64,000 nt of DNA from Zoogloea sp. (GTDB lineage: Bacteria > Pseudomonadota > Gammaproteobacteria > Burkholderiales > Rhodocyclaceae), in contig NZ_JAOAUU010000060.1 of NCBI RefSeq assembly GCF_030157465.1, positions 62,001 to 126,000 on the forward strand, read 5' to 3'. Shown here piece by piece: positions 41,832 through 50,466 of the stretch. The first letter of the stretch is position 1; each line of letters starts with the position of its first letter. Below the pieces are notes generated by a model. That model saw only the letters and a program-made list of their open reading frames with translations. It searched no databases and was not told the origin of the DNA. The translations under genes and the position numbers were made by a program.

Positions 41832-42287
41832 ATGCGAATCGCAAATCTGGTCATCGCCCTGCTGGCCTCCGTGACCGTTGCCGGCTGCGCGAGCGGCCTC
41901 GGCGGCGGCGACTATGAACGTGCAGAAGCCCGGCGCGTGATCAACGTGCGCATGGGCATCGTCGAAAGCGTGCGCCCGGTGAAACTCGAAGGCACCAAGT
42001 CGCCGGTCGGCACCATCGGCGGCGCCGCAATTGGCGGCATTGCCGGCAGCACCGTCGGCCAGGGCAAGGGCTCGGCGATCGCCGCGGTGGTCGGCGCGGT
42101 GGTTGGCGGCCTCGCCGGTGCGGCAGCCGAAGAAGGCGTCACCCGCAAGCAGGGCATCGAGATCACCCTCAAGATGGACAACGGCGAAATACTTGCCGTG
42201 ATGCAGGAAGACGGCGGCGAGAAGTTCGCGCCGGGCGAACGCGTTCGCCTGTTGCAGGACGGCCGCACCACCCGCGTCACCCGCTAA
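41832..42287 (+). CDS. glycine-zipper outer-membrane lipoprotein (SlyB/Pcp-like)
   Basis: The 151-residue protein has a lipoprotein signal with lipobox VAGC (Cys at about 20) and a glycine-zipper 2TM segment (GTIGGAAIGGIAGSTVGQGK, then IAAVVGAVVGGLAG). The C-terminal domain is SH3-like (GIEITLKMDNGEILAVMQ, GERVRLLQDGRTTRVTR). SlyB-type proteins sit in the outer membrane and help keep it intact. The ATG at 41832 has AAAGGAAG upstream. A strong hairpin lies 106 bases after the stop. Confidence 0.9.
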   Translation: MRIANLVIALLASVTVAGCASGLGGGDYERAEARRVINVRMGIVESVRPVKLEGTKSPVGTIGGAAIGGIAGSTVGQGKGSAIAAVVGAVVGGLAGAAAEEGVTRKQGIEITLKMDNGEILAVMQEDGGEKFAPGERVRLLQDGRTTRVTR

Positions 42288-42392
42288 CGCTTCCGGCCGA
42301 GGCGCGGGCAGGCCATTGCTGGCGCTCTGGCCGCAGGGGTAGCCCTTCGCCCATCTGTGAAATCCACAGGGTGAGGCTTGAGGCAACACGTG

Positions 42393-42437
42393 CGTAAACA
42401 CGAAAAGGGACCAAGTCGGCCCCTTTTCGCGTTTACG
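42393..42437. terminator. long near-perfect hairpin in the slyB-olsB gap
   Basis: CGTAAAC-A-CGAAAAGGG (42393-42409) pairs with CCCTTTTCG-C-GTTTACG (42421-42437). This gives 16 Watson-Crick pairs around one A/C mismatch and an 11-base loop. The stem length and A/T-rich outer parts would suit a bidirectional terminator, although it lies 106 bases from the upstream stop. The rest of the 243-base gap shows no gene. Confidence 0.6.
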
Positions 42438-42530
42438 GGCAGCGCTTTCGTCACCACTTCGTAACCACGCTTTAACGGCACCGCAACGCAGCATTCAGAC
42501 AATGCATGGAAACCCCAAGAGGATTCCACC

Positions 42531-43289
42531 ATGCTGCAGAAGGAACAACACGTCGCCCACCGCCCCGGACGCAACCTGCACGTCGGGCTCGCCAGCAGCC
42601 CCACCGAAGTGCTGGAAGCCCAGAAGCTGCGCTACCGGGTTTTCGCCGACGAAATGGGCGCCCGCCTCTCGACCCGCACACCGGGCGTCGATCGCGACAT
42701 CTACGACCCTTTCTGCGAGCACCTGATCGTCCGCGATGAAGACGCCGGCCGCATCGTCGGCACCTACCGCATCCTGTCCCCCAGCGCCGCGCGCGAAGTG
42801 GGCAGCTATTACTCCGAGAACGAATTCGACCTGACCCGGCTGCGCCACCTGCGCGGCCGCATGGTCGAGATCGGCCGCGCCTGCATCGACGCCGATTACC
42901 GCTCCGGCGCGGTCATCACCCTGCTGTGGTCCGGACTTGCACGCTACATGCTCGAAAACGGCTACGATTACCTGATCGGCTGCGCGTCGGTCAGCATGGC
43001 CGACGGCGGTCACACCGCGGCCAGCCTGTATAATCGGCTCAAGGAAGAGCACCTCTGCCCCCTCGAATACCGCGTGTTTCCCCGCACTCCGCTGCCCATG
43101 CAGGCCCTGCGCCAGGATCTCGAAGCCGACACCCCGCCCCTCGTCAAGGGCTACCTGCGGGCCGGCGCGTGGATTTGCGGCGAACCGGCGTGGGATCCTG
43201 ATTTCAACACCGCCGACCTGCCCGTCCTGCTGCCGGTTTCCCGGCTCGACGCCCGCTACGCCAAGCACTTCCTGGGACGCAAGGACTGA
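42531..43289 (+). CDS. olsB: ornithine-acyl-ACP N-acyltransferase (OlsB family, GNAT-like)
   Basis: The 252-residue protein has the OlsB/autoinducer-synthase-like GNAT fold: EAQKLRYRVFADEMGARLS, YDPFCEHLIVRD, VGTYRILSPSAA, MVEIGRACIDADYRSGAVI and FLIG-like YDYLIGCASVSM. It would make lyso-ornithine lipid from ornithine and acyl-ACP. The gene next door encodes the matching O-acyltransferase, which supports the assignment. The ATG is preceded by a modest GAGG-like site. Confidence 0.9.
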   Translation: MLQKEQHVAHRPGRNLHVGLASSPTEVLEAQKLRYRVFADEMGARLSTRTPGVDRDIYDPFCEHLIVRDEDAGRIVGTYRILSPSAAREVGSYYSENEFDLTRLRHLRGRMVEIGRACIDADYRSGAVITLLWSGLARYMLENGYDYLIGCASVSMADGGHTAASLYNRLKEEHLCPLEYRVFPRTPLPMQALRQDLEADTPPLVKGYLRAGAWICGEPAWDPDFNTADLPVLLPVSRLDARYAKHFLGRKD

Positions 43290-43351
43290 AACCCGACACC
43301 CCCGCTTCCGGCCTCGTACGCGCGGCCCGCTACGCCCGCCTTGCCGCTCAC

Positions 43352-44041
43352 GTGATCGGAGGGCTGGTCATGACGGCCGCCGGCTTTCCATTCATCACGC
43401 CGGCCCGCCAGCTCCACCTCAAGCAGCGCTGGTCGGCCCGGCTGCTGAAAATCCTGGGCATCCGGCTGGAGACAAACGAACCCTATGTCAGCCCCGGCAG
43501 CCTGCTGGTGGCCAACCACATCTCGTGGCTGGACATTTTCGTCATCAACGCCGCCTATCCGGCAGCCTTCATCTCGAAAGCCGAAGTACGCCAGTGGCCG
43601 GTGATGGGCTGGCTGGCCTCGAAAAACGAAACCGTCTTCCTGCGTCGTGGCAGTCGCGGCCACGCCAAGGTCGTGAATGGCGAAATTGCGGCTCTGCTCG
43701 AACGCGGCAGGCACGTGGCGCTGTTTCCTGAAGGCACGACCACCGACGGCAGCCATATTCACCCCTTCCACGGCGCCCTGCTGCAACCCGCCATCGATGC
43801 AGGGGCACCGATCCAGCCCCTCGCCATTGCGTATCGCCTGCCGGACGGCCGCTTTACCCGCGCGCCGGCCTACGACGGCGATGTCAGCCTCGGGCAAAGC
43901 ATCAAGGCCATCATTGCCGAACGGGAAATCGTGGCCCGCGTGCACATCACCCCGGCCCTGGCAACCTGCGACAAGCCGGATCGCAAGGCCCTCGCCCACA
44001 CGGCGAGAGAGGTGATCGCCGAACGGATCGCCCAGACTTGA
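43352..44041 (+). CDS. olsA: lyso-ornithine lipid / 1-acylglycerol-phosphate O-acyltransferase (OlsA family)
   Basis: The protein has the PlsC motifs: NHISWLDIFV (the HX4D site), FISKAEVRQWPVMGWLA, VFLRRG and FPEGTTTDGSHI. It would add the second acyl chain to lyso-ornithine lipid made by OlsB, in the inner membrane. The GTG at 43352 gives 229 residues, but similar-looking sequence (RAARYARLAAHVIGG) continues upstream in frame to the olsB stop. No ATG, GTG or TTG is found there, only a CTG at 43286 preceded directly by AAGGA. The true N-terminus is therefore uncertain. Confidence 0.87.
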   Translation: MIGGLVMTAAGFPFITPARQLHLKQRWSARLLKILGIRLETNEPYVSPGSLLVANHISWLDIFVINAAYPAAFISKAEVRQWPVMGWLASKNETVFLRRGSRGHAKVVNGEIAALLERGRHVALFPEGTTTDGSHIHPFHGALLQPAIDAGAPIQPLAIAYRLPDGRFTRAPAYDGDVSLGQSIKAIIAEREIVARVHITPALATCDKPDRKALAHTAREVIAERIAQT

Positions 44042-44110
44042 AAGCGCAGCCGGCTGCGAGGGCACCGGCAGCAACACGGAGGGCAGACCCGCCCGCCCCC
44101 GCCCTTCAAT

Positions 44111-44944
44111 TCAGGACGGCTTCACCTTGCCGTGACTCAGGCCCGGGCACTGGACCTGAAACACCACCCGGTCTTCCAGGCGCACCGCAGTAAGCTCGCG
44201 GCCCCACAGGCAACCCGAATCCAGCGCCAGCAGCTTGGGCTCGACAAGCAGGCCAAGGGCCGACCAGTGGCCAAACACCACGGTGGTGTCCGCACTCTTG
44301 CGGCCCGGCGCCTCGAACCAGGGCAAGTAGCCCTTGGGCGCCTTGGTCACCTCGCCCTTCACCTTGAAATCCATGACGCCCTCGGGCGTGCAGAAGCGCA
44401 TGCGCGTCATCGCGTTGATGATCACCCGCATGCGCTCATAGTCGCGCAGCTTGTCGCTCCAGGCCGACGGCTCGCTGCCCCACATGTTGTGCAGCAGTTC
44501 GGCGTGATAGGGGCCGGCAAGTGCGCCTTCCACCTCACGGGCCAGGGCCCGCGCCTGGGTCACCGTCCAGCCTGGCAGCAAGCCGGCGTGGACCATCGCG
44601 AAGCCGTTTTCCACGTGCATCAGCGGGCGGGTGCGCAACCACGCGAGCAGGGCCTCGCGGTCCGGCGCATCGAGGATGGCCTGGATGGTGTCGTCCTTAC
44701 CGCGGCTGCGAATGGAGCCATAGGCCACCATCAGCAGGTAGAGATCATGGTTGCCGAGCACGGTGATGGCTGCCGGGCCCAGATCGCGCACGAAACGAAG
44801 GGTTTCGAGGGAATCCGGGCCGCGGTTGACCAGGTCGCCAACCAGCCACAGGCGGTCTTTTGAAGGGTCGAAGGACACCCGCTCGAGCAGGGCTTTGAGC
44901 GAGCAGAAGCAGCCCTGGATGTCACCGATTGCGTAAGTTGCCAT
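44111..44944 (-). CDS. apaH: bis(5'-nucleosyl)-tetraphosphatase, symmetrical
   Basis: The 277-residue enzyme has the calcineurin-like phosphatase motifs GDIQGCFCSL, GDLVNRGPDSLE, GNHDLYLL and HAGLLPGW. It hydrolyses Ap4A to two ADP and can remove Np4N caps from RNA. It is three bases downstream of the CapD-like gene on the same strand. The coupling looks positional rather than functional. Confidence 0.95.
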   Translation of the reverse strand: MATYAIGDIQGCFCSLKALLERVSFDPSKDRLWLVGDLVNRGPDSLETLRFVRDLGPAAITVLGNHDLYLLMVAYGSIRSRGKDDTIQAILDAPDREALLAWLRTRPLMHVENGFAMVHAGLLPGWTVTQARALAREVEGALAGPYHAELLHNMWGSEPSAWSDKLRDYERMRVIINAMTRMRFCTPEGVMDFKVKGEVTKAPKGYLPWFEAPGRKSADTTVVFGHWSALGLLVEPKLLALDSGCLWGRELTAVRLEDRVVFQVQCPGLSHGKVKPS

Positions 44945-44947
44945 GGG

Positions 44948-46822
44948 TCAGGCTCGATGTGCGGCAGGCTCGACAACCTGCAGAGGCGGGGTGCTCACCG
45001 CCGGGGAATATTCGGGAACCCAGCGCCGCAGTTCGCGCCGAACCTCGGGCGCGCCCACCGCCCGGCGCTGGCGCAACCACTGCAACAGCGCAGCCAGCCG
45101 ACCGTCCTCGACAGGCTGGGCGCGGGCGATGCGCAGCTTGGGGTGATGGGTGGCGCGGGTTTCCTCGGCGTCGGCCAGCACCTCCTCGAAAAGTTTCTCG
45201 CCGGGCCGCAGACCGGTGAACACCACCCGGATCTCCTCCTCGGTATGCCCCGACAGGCGGATCATGTCCCGCGCGAGTTCGGCGATCTTCACCGGCTCGC
45301 CCATGTCGAGCACGAAAATCTCGCCGCCCTGCCCCATCGACCCCGCCTGCAGCACCAGCTGCGCGGCCTCGGGGATCGACATGAAATAGCGCGTGATGTC
45401 CGGATGGGTCACCGTGACCGGGCCGCCGCCGGCGATCTGCTCCTGGAACTTGGGAATCACGCTGCCCGCGCTGCCCAGCACGTTGCCAAAGCGGACGATC
45501 TCGAACTGGGTCTTGCCCTCGCTCGACAACGCCTGGCACACCTGCTCGGCAAGCCGCTTGGTGGCCCCCATCACGTTGGTCGGATTCACCGCCTTGTCGG
45601 TCGACACCAGCACGAAGCGCGCCACGCCGCAGGCCACGGCGCTGCGCCCCACTTGCCAGGTGCCGAGCACGTTGTTGCGCACCGCCTGCCAGGCGTTGTC
45701 GTCCTCCATCAGCGGCACATGCTTGTAGGCCGCGGCATGGAAGATCACGTGGGGGTGGAAACGGGTGATCACCTCGTCCACGCGAATGGCGTCCTTCACG
45801 TCACCGGCCAGGGCAACCAGCTGAATGGTCGGAAAATGAGCGGCGAATTCTTCACCGAGGCGGTACAGCGCATATTCGCTGATATCAAAGCAGATCAGCA
45901 CAGAGGGCTCGAAGCGGGCAATCTGCCGGCACAGCTCGGCACCGATGGAGCCGCCGGCACCGGTCACCATCACCGCCTTGCCGCGCAGGTATTCACGCAC
46001 TTCGACGGTATTGATGCGCACCGGATCGCGCCCGAGCAGATCCTCGACATCCACACGGCGAACCTCGCTGACGCTGATCCGGCCGGTCATCAGGTCTTCA
46101 ATCGCCGGCACGATCAGCGCCTTGACCCCCGCCCGCACGCAAACGCTGGCCACCTTGCGGCGCACCTCGTGGCGTGCATTGGGCATCGCGATGATGGCGT
46201 GGCCAACCTTGAACTCCTCGGCAACCCGTTCGAGATCGGCGATGCGGCCCAACACCTTGCAACCGTAAACCTCACGCCCCTGGATGGTCGGCTCGTCGTC
46301 GAGCAGGCCGACGACCCGCCATTCGGCCGAACGGGACAAATCCCGCAGCAAGCCCGCCGCCGCATCGCCGGCCCCCAGCACGACCACCGGCTGACCCAGC
46401 GCCCGCAGCCCGCCATACAGCCGCGATTCTTTCCAGGTGCGATACAGCGCCCGCGTGCCGCCCATGTATACGGCCAGCGCCAGCGGCTGCAGCAGGAACA
46501 CCAGTCGCGGCACTTCGGGCGCGAAGCGCACCGCCACCACCACGACCAGCGGCGTGAGTACGGTTGCCACCGCCACCGCACGGCCGATGCACACCAGATC
46601 GGGCAGGCTCGCAAAAACCCACAGGCTCCGGTAGAGGCCGAATGCCTGCAACAACAGGCCCTGCAGCACGACGACGATCCCGAGGCCGAGGAAAAACCCC
46701 GGCAAAAACTCTGGCGGAATGGCGAGATTGAAGCGGATGAGATACGCCACCCACCACGCCAGGGCAACCCCGACGACATCCGAAAAGTAAACCAGAAGGG
46801 GGTGATACGTTTTTCTAATCAA
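44948..46822 (-). CDS. membrane NDP-sugar 4,6-dehydratase/epimerase (CapD/WbpM family)
   Basis: The 624-residue protein has four N-terminal membrane segments (about 10-115), a first Rossmann region with VVVLGAGDAAAGLLRDL and a second catalytic domain with VTGAGGSIGAELCRQIARFE. The active-site motifs are VSTDKAVNPTNVMGATKR, with Met in place of the usual Tyr, as is typical of WbpM-type enzymes. Such enzymes convert UDP-GlcNAc to a 4-keto-6-deoxy sugar for O-antigen or capsule. The start is a TTG at 46822 overlapping the stop of the upstream glycosyltransferase (TTGA), with GGGAAG nine bases upstream. Confidence 0.92.
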   Translation of the reverse strand: MIRKTYHPLLVYFSDVVGVALAWWVAYLIRFNLAIPPEFLPGFFLGLGIVVVLQGLLLQAFGLYRSLWVFASLPDLVCIGRAVAVATVLTPLVVVVAVRFAPEVPRLVFLLQPLALAVYMGGTRALYRTWKESRLYGGLRALGQPVVVLGAGDAAAGLLRDLSRSAEWRVVGLLDDEPTIQGREVYGCKVLGRIADLERVAEEFKVGHAIIAMPNARHEVRRKVASVCVRAGVKALIVPAIEDLMTGRISVSEVRRVDVEDLLGRDPVRINTVEVREYLRGKAVMVTGAGGSIGAELCRQIARFEPSVLICFDISEYALYRLGEEFAAHFPTIQLVALAGDVKDAIRVDEVITRFHPHVIFHAAAYKHVPLMEDDNAWQAVRNNVLGTWQVGRSAVACGVARFVLVSTDKAVNPTNVMGATKRLAEQVCQALSSEGKTQFEIVRFGNVLGSAGSVIPKFQEQIAGGGPVTVTHPDITRYFMSIPEAAQLVLQAGSMGQGGEIFVLDMGEPVKIAELARDMIRLSGHTEEEIRVVFTGLRPGEKLFEEVLADAEETRATHHPKLRIARAQPVEDGRLAALLQWLRQRRAVGAPEVRRELRRWVPEYSPAVSTPPLQVVEPAAHRA

Positions 46823-47832
46823 GACTTTGGCTTCCCGGCCGGGTCATGACGGCGCCACGCGCGGTCAATCTGCCAGCCCAGGATCAGGTAAATGAACAAG
46901 CATAGTGTAATGATGCCGCATTGCAGCGAAAACTTCAGCGGCAAGGCAACAAGGCCACCGACTGCCGAGCCCGCCATCAACACATAGGCCAGCAGCGCCG
47001 TCCTCCGGTGGCCAGCGCCCATGCGTACCAGGCGCTGATAATAATGGCTGCGGTGGGCCTGCCAGACCTTCTCGCCGCGCAGCGCCCGGCGCAGCAGGGT
47101 AAGGCTCGCATCCACGATGAAAGGCGAAAACACCAGCAGCGGAAACCACAGCGGCCACGCCCCCGCGTCGCGGCCGGCAAGGCCCAGCGTGCCGGCCAGA
47201 AAGCCGAGGGGCACCGAGCCCACGTCGCCCATGAAGATTCGCGCCGGATGAAAATTGAAACACAGGAAGCCCGCCGCCGCCGCTGCGATGCCGGCGCAGA
47301 CCAGGGCCAGCGAAAGCTGTCCGGCCAGCGCCGCCGCCACGCCCAGCGCCGCAAAGCCAAACAGCGCCATGCCGCCCGCGAGTCCGTCGGCGCCGTCCAT
47401 GAAATTGTAAAGATTGGCCATCCAGACCAGCCCGAGCAGTAACAGCCCGGCAAGCGCCCAGCCGCCGGGGGGCGCCACAAGCACCAGGAAGACGCCGGCA
47501 GCAAGTGCCTGGGCCAGAAACCGGGCCCGCGCCGACAGGCTGCGCCGGTCGTCCATCAAGCCCAGTGCGGCCAGCCCCAGCGCGCCGCCAAGGGCAGCCA
47601 GCAGCGCACGGTCGAGCCCGGCGCCAAGCCACACCAGCAGGCCGGCAGCCGCCACACCCGCCATCACGCCGACGCCACCGGTGCGCGGCACCGGCGTGGT
47701 GTGCATCGAACGTTCGTTGGGCTGGTCGAGAAAATACAGCAGCGAACCCGGCCGGCAGCAGCCGCGGGTAAGGCTCCAGGCGACGGCAAAAGCCACGACC
47801 GGCACCAGCAGGGCCAGGCCTTCAAACACCAC
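46819..47832 (-). CDS. polyprenyl-phosphate GlcNAc-1-P/sugar transferase (WecA/WbpL-like)
   Basis: The 337-residue membrane protein has about ten hydrophobic segments. It carries the family motifs DQPNERSMHTTPVPRTGG, LMDDRRSLSARARFLAQ with the catalytic Asp pair, NLYNFMDGADGLAGGMA, FMGDVGSVPLGF and AHRSHYYQRLVRMG. It starts O-unit or capsule assembly by loading a sugar phosphate on undecaprenyl phosphate. I place the start at GTG 47832 because GGAG lies seven bases upstream; the open frame continues upstream without homology. It overlaps the next upstream epimerase gene by 11 bases. Confidence 0.92.
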   Translation of the reverse strand: MVFEGLALLVPVVAFAVAWSLTRGCCRPGSLLYFLDQPNERSMHTTPVPRTGGVGVMAGVAAAGLLVWLGAGLDRALLAALGGALGLAALGLMDDRRSLSARARFLAQALAAGVFLVLVAPPGGWALAGLLLLGLVWMANLYNFMDGADGLAGGMALFGFAALGVAAALAGQLSLALVCAGIAAAAAGFLCFNFHPARIFMGDVGSVPLGFLAGTLGLAGRDAGAWPLWFPLLVFSPFIVDASLTLLRRALRGEKVWQAHRSHYYQRLVRMGAGHRRTALLAYVLMAGSAVGGLVALPLKFSLQCGIITLCLFIYLILGWQIDRAWRRHDPAGKPKS

Positions 47833-48787
47833 CGAGCATCTCCTGCAGCCCTTCAGCCAGGCCCGTTTGTGCGCGCCAGCCCAGCTCTCGATGGATGCGT
47901 GCCGGCGAATAGCAGGCCGAGCCGAGCAGGCGATCCAGCGCCTCGCTGTCGAGGGGCACCCGCCGCCCGGCCAGCGCCTCGATGCCGTCGCCAAGGCGGG
48001 CCAGCGCGGCCAGCACCCCGCGCGGCACCGACCAGCGCACCGGCGCCAGCCCGCAGGCCGCCCGCAACGCGTCGTAGAGGCCGCGCCCGGAATGGGTTTG
48101 CGGATGGGCGACGATGTAGCTGCGCCCCGCCGCACGGGCGTCGCCGGCAACCAGACGCATGGCGGCCACCACATCGGCCACATGAACCATCGAGCGCCGG
48201 TTGCCGGTTTCGGGCAGCGGCGGAAAAACCCCACGCCGCACCAGCGACGCCATGCGTTCGAGATTGCCGCGCCCCCCCGCGCCATACACCATGGCCAGGC
48301 GCAGGCTCACGACGTGCATGCCGTAGCGCTCGGCCGCGGCCAGGAGCGCGTCTTCCGCAGCGCGCTTGGCCTTGCCGTAGGCCGACTCGGGCGGCACCGG
48401 CCAGTCTTCGTCGATGCAGGCATCCAGCGGCTCGCCCATGGCCTTGACGCTGGAAAGGGAGACGAAACGCGCCACTCCGGCCTCGCCCGCCGCCTCGGCC
48501 AGCGCGCGGGTGGCCTCGAAATTGACCTGGCGGTGGCGCAGCGCGTCGGCCTCGCTCAGCGCACCAAAGGCATGGGCGTGGCCGGCGCAGTGAAAAACCG
48601 TGTCGATGCCGGCACAAGCCGCCGCAAGGCTGGCCGGGTCGCTCAGATCACCCTGCAGTTCATGGGACGCACGCGCGGCGCTGCGTGTCAGCACCCGGAG
48701 CGGCACGCCGTCGGCCTGCAGGGCCGCCACCAGCCGGCGGCCGATGAAACCTCGTCCGCCGGTGACGAGCGTCAGCCCCTGGCTCAA
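47822..48787 (-). CDS. NAD-dependent epimerase/dehydratase (extended SDR)
   Basis: The 321-residue enzyme has the extended SDR signature: LTLVTGGRGFIGRRLV at the N-terminus and the catalytic Ser-Tyr-Lys with SAYGKAKRAAE. Similar genes next to WecA/WbpL-like transferases reduce or epimerise nucleotide sugars (for example WbpV/WbpK-type). The exact substrate is not clear. It lies between the periplasmic ligase gene (4-base overlap) and the initiating transferase gene, so it belongs to the polysaccharide unit. Confidence 0.87.
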   Translation of the reverse strand: MSQGLTLVTGGRGFIGRRLVAALQADGVPLRVLTRSAARASHELQGDLSDPASLAAACAGIDTVFHCAGHAHAFGALSEADALRHRQVNFEATRALAEAAGEAGVARFVSLSSVKAMGEPLDACIDEDWPVPPESAYGKAKRAAEDALLAAAERYGMHVVSLRLAMVYGAGGRGNLERMASLVRRGVFPPLPETGNRRSMVHVADVVAAMRLVAGDARAAGRSYIVAHPQTHSGRGLYDALRAACGLAPVRWSVPRGVLAALARLGDGIEALAGRRVPLDSEALDRLLGSACYSPARIHRELGWRAQTGLAEGLQEMLGGV

Positions 48788-49641
48788 AAGGCCTCCCGCC
48801 GGCGCAGGTAACTTGCAAAGCGCGGCACACCGTCCTGGGTCAGATCCCGGTAAACAAAAGTGATCTGGCTACCCACCGGAGGCGGCGCACGGCGTTCGAC
48901 GTCGCTGAAGCCGGTGCCGATCTGGAAACGCACGCCGCCGGCAGTTTCCACCAGCAGCGAGCCCATCATGCCCTCGAGCCGCCCACGGCCCGGCAGATGG
49001 GCGATGACCGTGGCCTCGGTGTCGAAGAGCGGCTTCAATTTGAGCAGGGCGTCGCTGCGGCCGGTGACGTAGGGCGCGTCGGCCCGGTGCAGCATCAGGC
49101 CCTCGCCGCCGCCCTTCACCACTTCGTCGAGCCTGGCCTGAAGCGCCGCCCGGTCGGCCACGCGAAACTGTTCAACGACCTGCAGCCAGGGCACGCCGGC
49201 CCGCGCGACGATGGCGCGCAGGCTGTCGATGCGTTCGCTGAAGCTGCCGGCGCCGTCCGGCTGCTCGAAAACCATGAACTTAACGCGGCGCCAGTCTTCA
49301 TCCCGCGGCGCCTTGCGGCGCACGATGCCGGAAAGCGCCTCGAACTGGCCGCGGGCGATCCACAACTCGCCATCCAGCGGCTCGGCGGGCAGGCCGGCGA
49401 TAAACCATTCGGGCGCATTCACCGGGCGCCCGCTCCGAAAGCGCAGACTGCGCCCATCCCACAGGGCACGGGCGCCATCGAGTTTTTCGCTGACCCAGTA
49501 ACGCGTCACGTCCACGTCGCCGCGCAGCACTTCGGCGAGCAACAGCGGCGGCGCAGCCAGGGACAGCCCCGGCGCCGTAAAAGCAAGAAGCATCACCCCG
49601 CAGCGCAACCAGACGCGACGGGCAAGGCGTGAAGGCGTCAT
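48784..49641 (-). CDS. periplasmic ATP-dependent DNA ligase (LigE type)
   Basis: The 285-residue protein has an N-terminal signal sequence (RCGVMLLAFTAPGLSLAA) and a minimal ATP-dependent DNA ligase core. The adenylated Lys is in VSEKLDGARALWDG, with LDGELW, GGEGLMLHR, LLKLKP and an OB fold to the end. There is no DNA-binding accessory domain, as in LigE enzymes, which are thought to seal nicks in the periplasm during DNA uptake. The ATG at 49641 overlaps the glycosyltransferase stop (TGATG); an ATG at 49650 is also possible. It is surrounded by polysaccharide genes with tight overlaps, which is unexpected for its role. Confidence 0.9.
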   Translation of the reverse strand: MTPSRLARRVWLRCGVMLLAFTAPGLSLAAPPLLLAEVLRGDVDVTRYWVSEKLDGARALWDGRSLRFRSGRPVNAPEWFIAGLPAEPLDGELWIARGQFEALSGIVRRKAPRDEDWRRVKFMVFEQPDGAGSFSERIDSLRAIVARAGVPWLQVVEQFRVADRAALQARLDEVVKGGGEGLMLHRADAPYVTGRSDALLKLKPLFDTEATVIAHLPGRGRLEGMMGSLLVETAGGVRFQIGTGFSDVERRAPPPVGSQITFVYRDLTQDGVPRFASYLRRREAF

Positions 49642-50429
49642 CAGAACCATTTCCAGCCGTGCAGTCGAAAGAAAGTCGCGGCACCCCGCACGAACAGGCC
49701 GATGTGGCGCAATCCCTTGCGCGCCGCGTGGCCGCCATGATGCACGACTTTCACCGCCGGAACATATGCGATACGGGTTTTCCGGGCCACGCGCAGGCTG
49801 AGGTCGTAGTCTTCGAAATACAGGAAGAAACGCGGATCGAAACCGCCCGCCTCGCGCAGCACCGCGGTGCGGAACAGCATGCAGGCGCCGCTGACCAGGG
49901 GCGGATCCCAGACCACCTGATCGCCGATCACGTCGCGCATTTCGTAGCGGGCCAGGCGGGCCGCGAAACGCTGGCGCAACCAGCCGGGCGCAAAGCCCCG
50001 CAGGAAGAGATCGAACACCGCCGGCACGCGCTTGCAGAGATATTGCACGCGGCCGTCGTCCCAGTGGGCCGCGGGCGCCAGCAGGCCGCATTCGGGATGG
50101 GCACGCATGAAGGCCCGTGCCTCGCACAGGGCGTCGGGCGCCAGTTCGAGATCGGGATTGAGAATCAGGTGATAGTCGCCGGCACCGGCAAGGCTGAGGT
50201 TGTGGCCGCAGCCGAAACCCACGTTGCCCTGCCCCGAAAACACGTGCACGCGCCAGTCGTCCGGCAGCGCGAGAAAAGCCAGGGCCTCCTCGCTGCCGCC
50301 GTTGTCGATGAGAAAAAGGTCGGGGACGACACCCGCCTCGCGGCTCGCCACCACCAGCGAGGCGAGCGTGGCCCGCAAGAGGCCGGAGTCGGGCCGGTAC
50401 AGCACGAGGCTGACGGTCAGGCGCTCCAT
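49641..50429 (-). CDS. family 2 glycosyltransferase (rhamnosyltransferase-like)
   Basis: The 262-residue protein has the GT2 fold: VSLVLYRPDSGLLRATLASL at the start, FLIDNGGSEE, NVGFGCGHNLSL, the metal-binding LILNPDLEL and GGFDPRFFLYFEDYDLSLR. It would add a sugar to the O-unit or core oligosaccharide at the inner membrane. The start at 50429 is the ATG that keeps the GT2 beginning; longer frames overlap the epimerase gene and lack homology. It has no membrane segment of its own. Confidence 0.9.
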   Translation of the reverse strand: MERLTVSLVLYRPDSGLLRATLASLVVASREAGVVPDLFLIDNGGSEEALAFLALPDDWRVHVFSGQGNVGFGCGHNLSLAGAGDYHLILNPDLELAPDALCEARAFMRAHPECGLLAPAAHWDDGRVQYLCKRVPAVFDLFLRGFAPGWLRQRFAARLARYEMRDVIGDQVVWDPPLVSGACMLFRTAVLREAGGFDPRFFLYFEDYDLSLRVARKTRIAYVPAVKVVHHGGHAARKGLRHIGLFVRGAATFFRLHGWKWF

Positions 50430-50466
50430 GAACCCCTTGCCTTGTCGGCCACGGGCAGGCCCCGCA

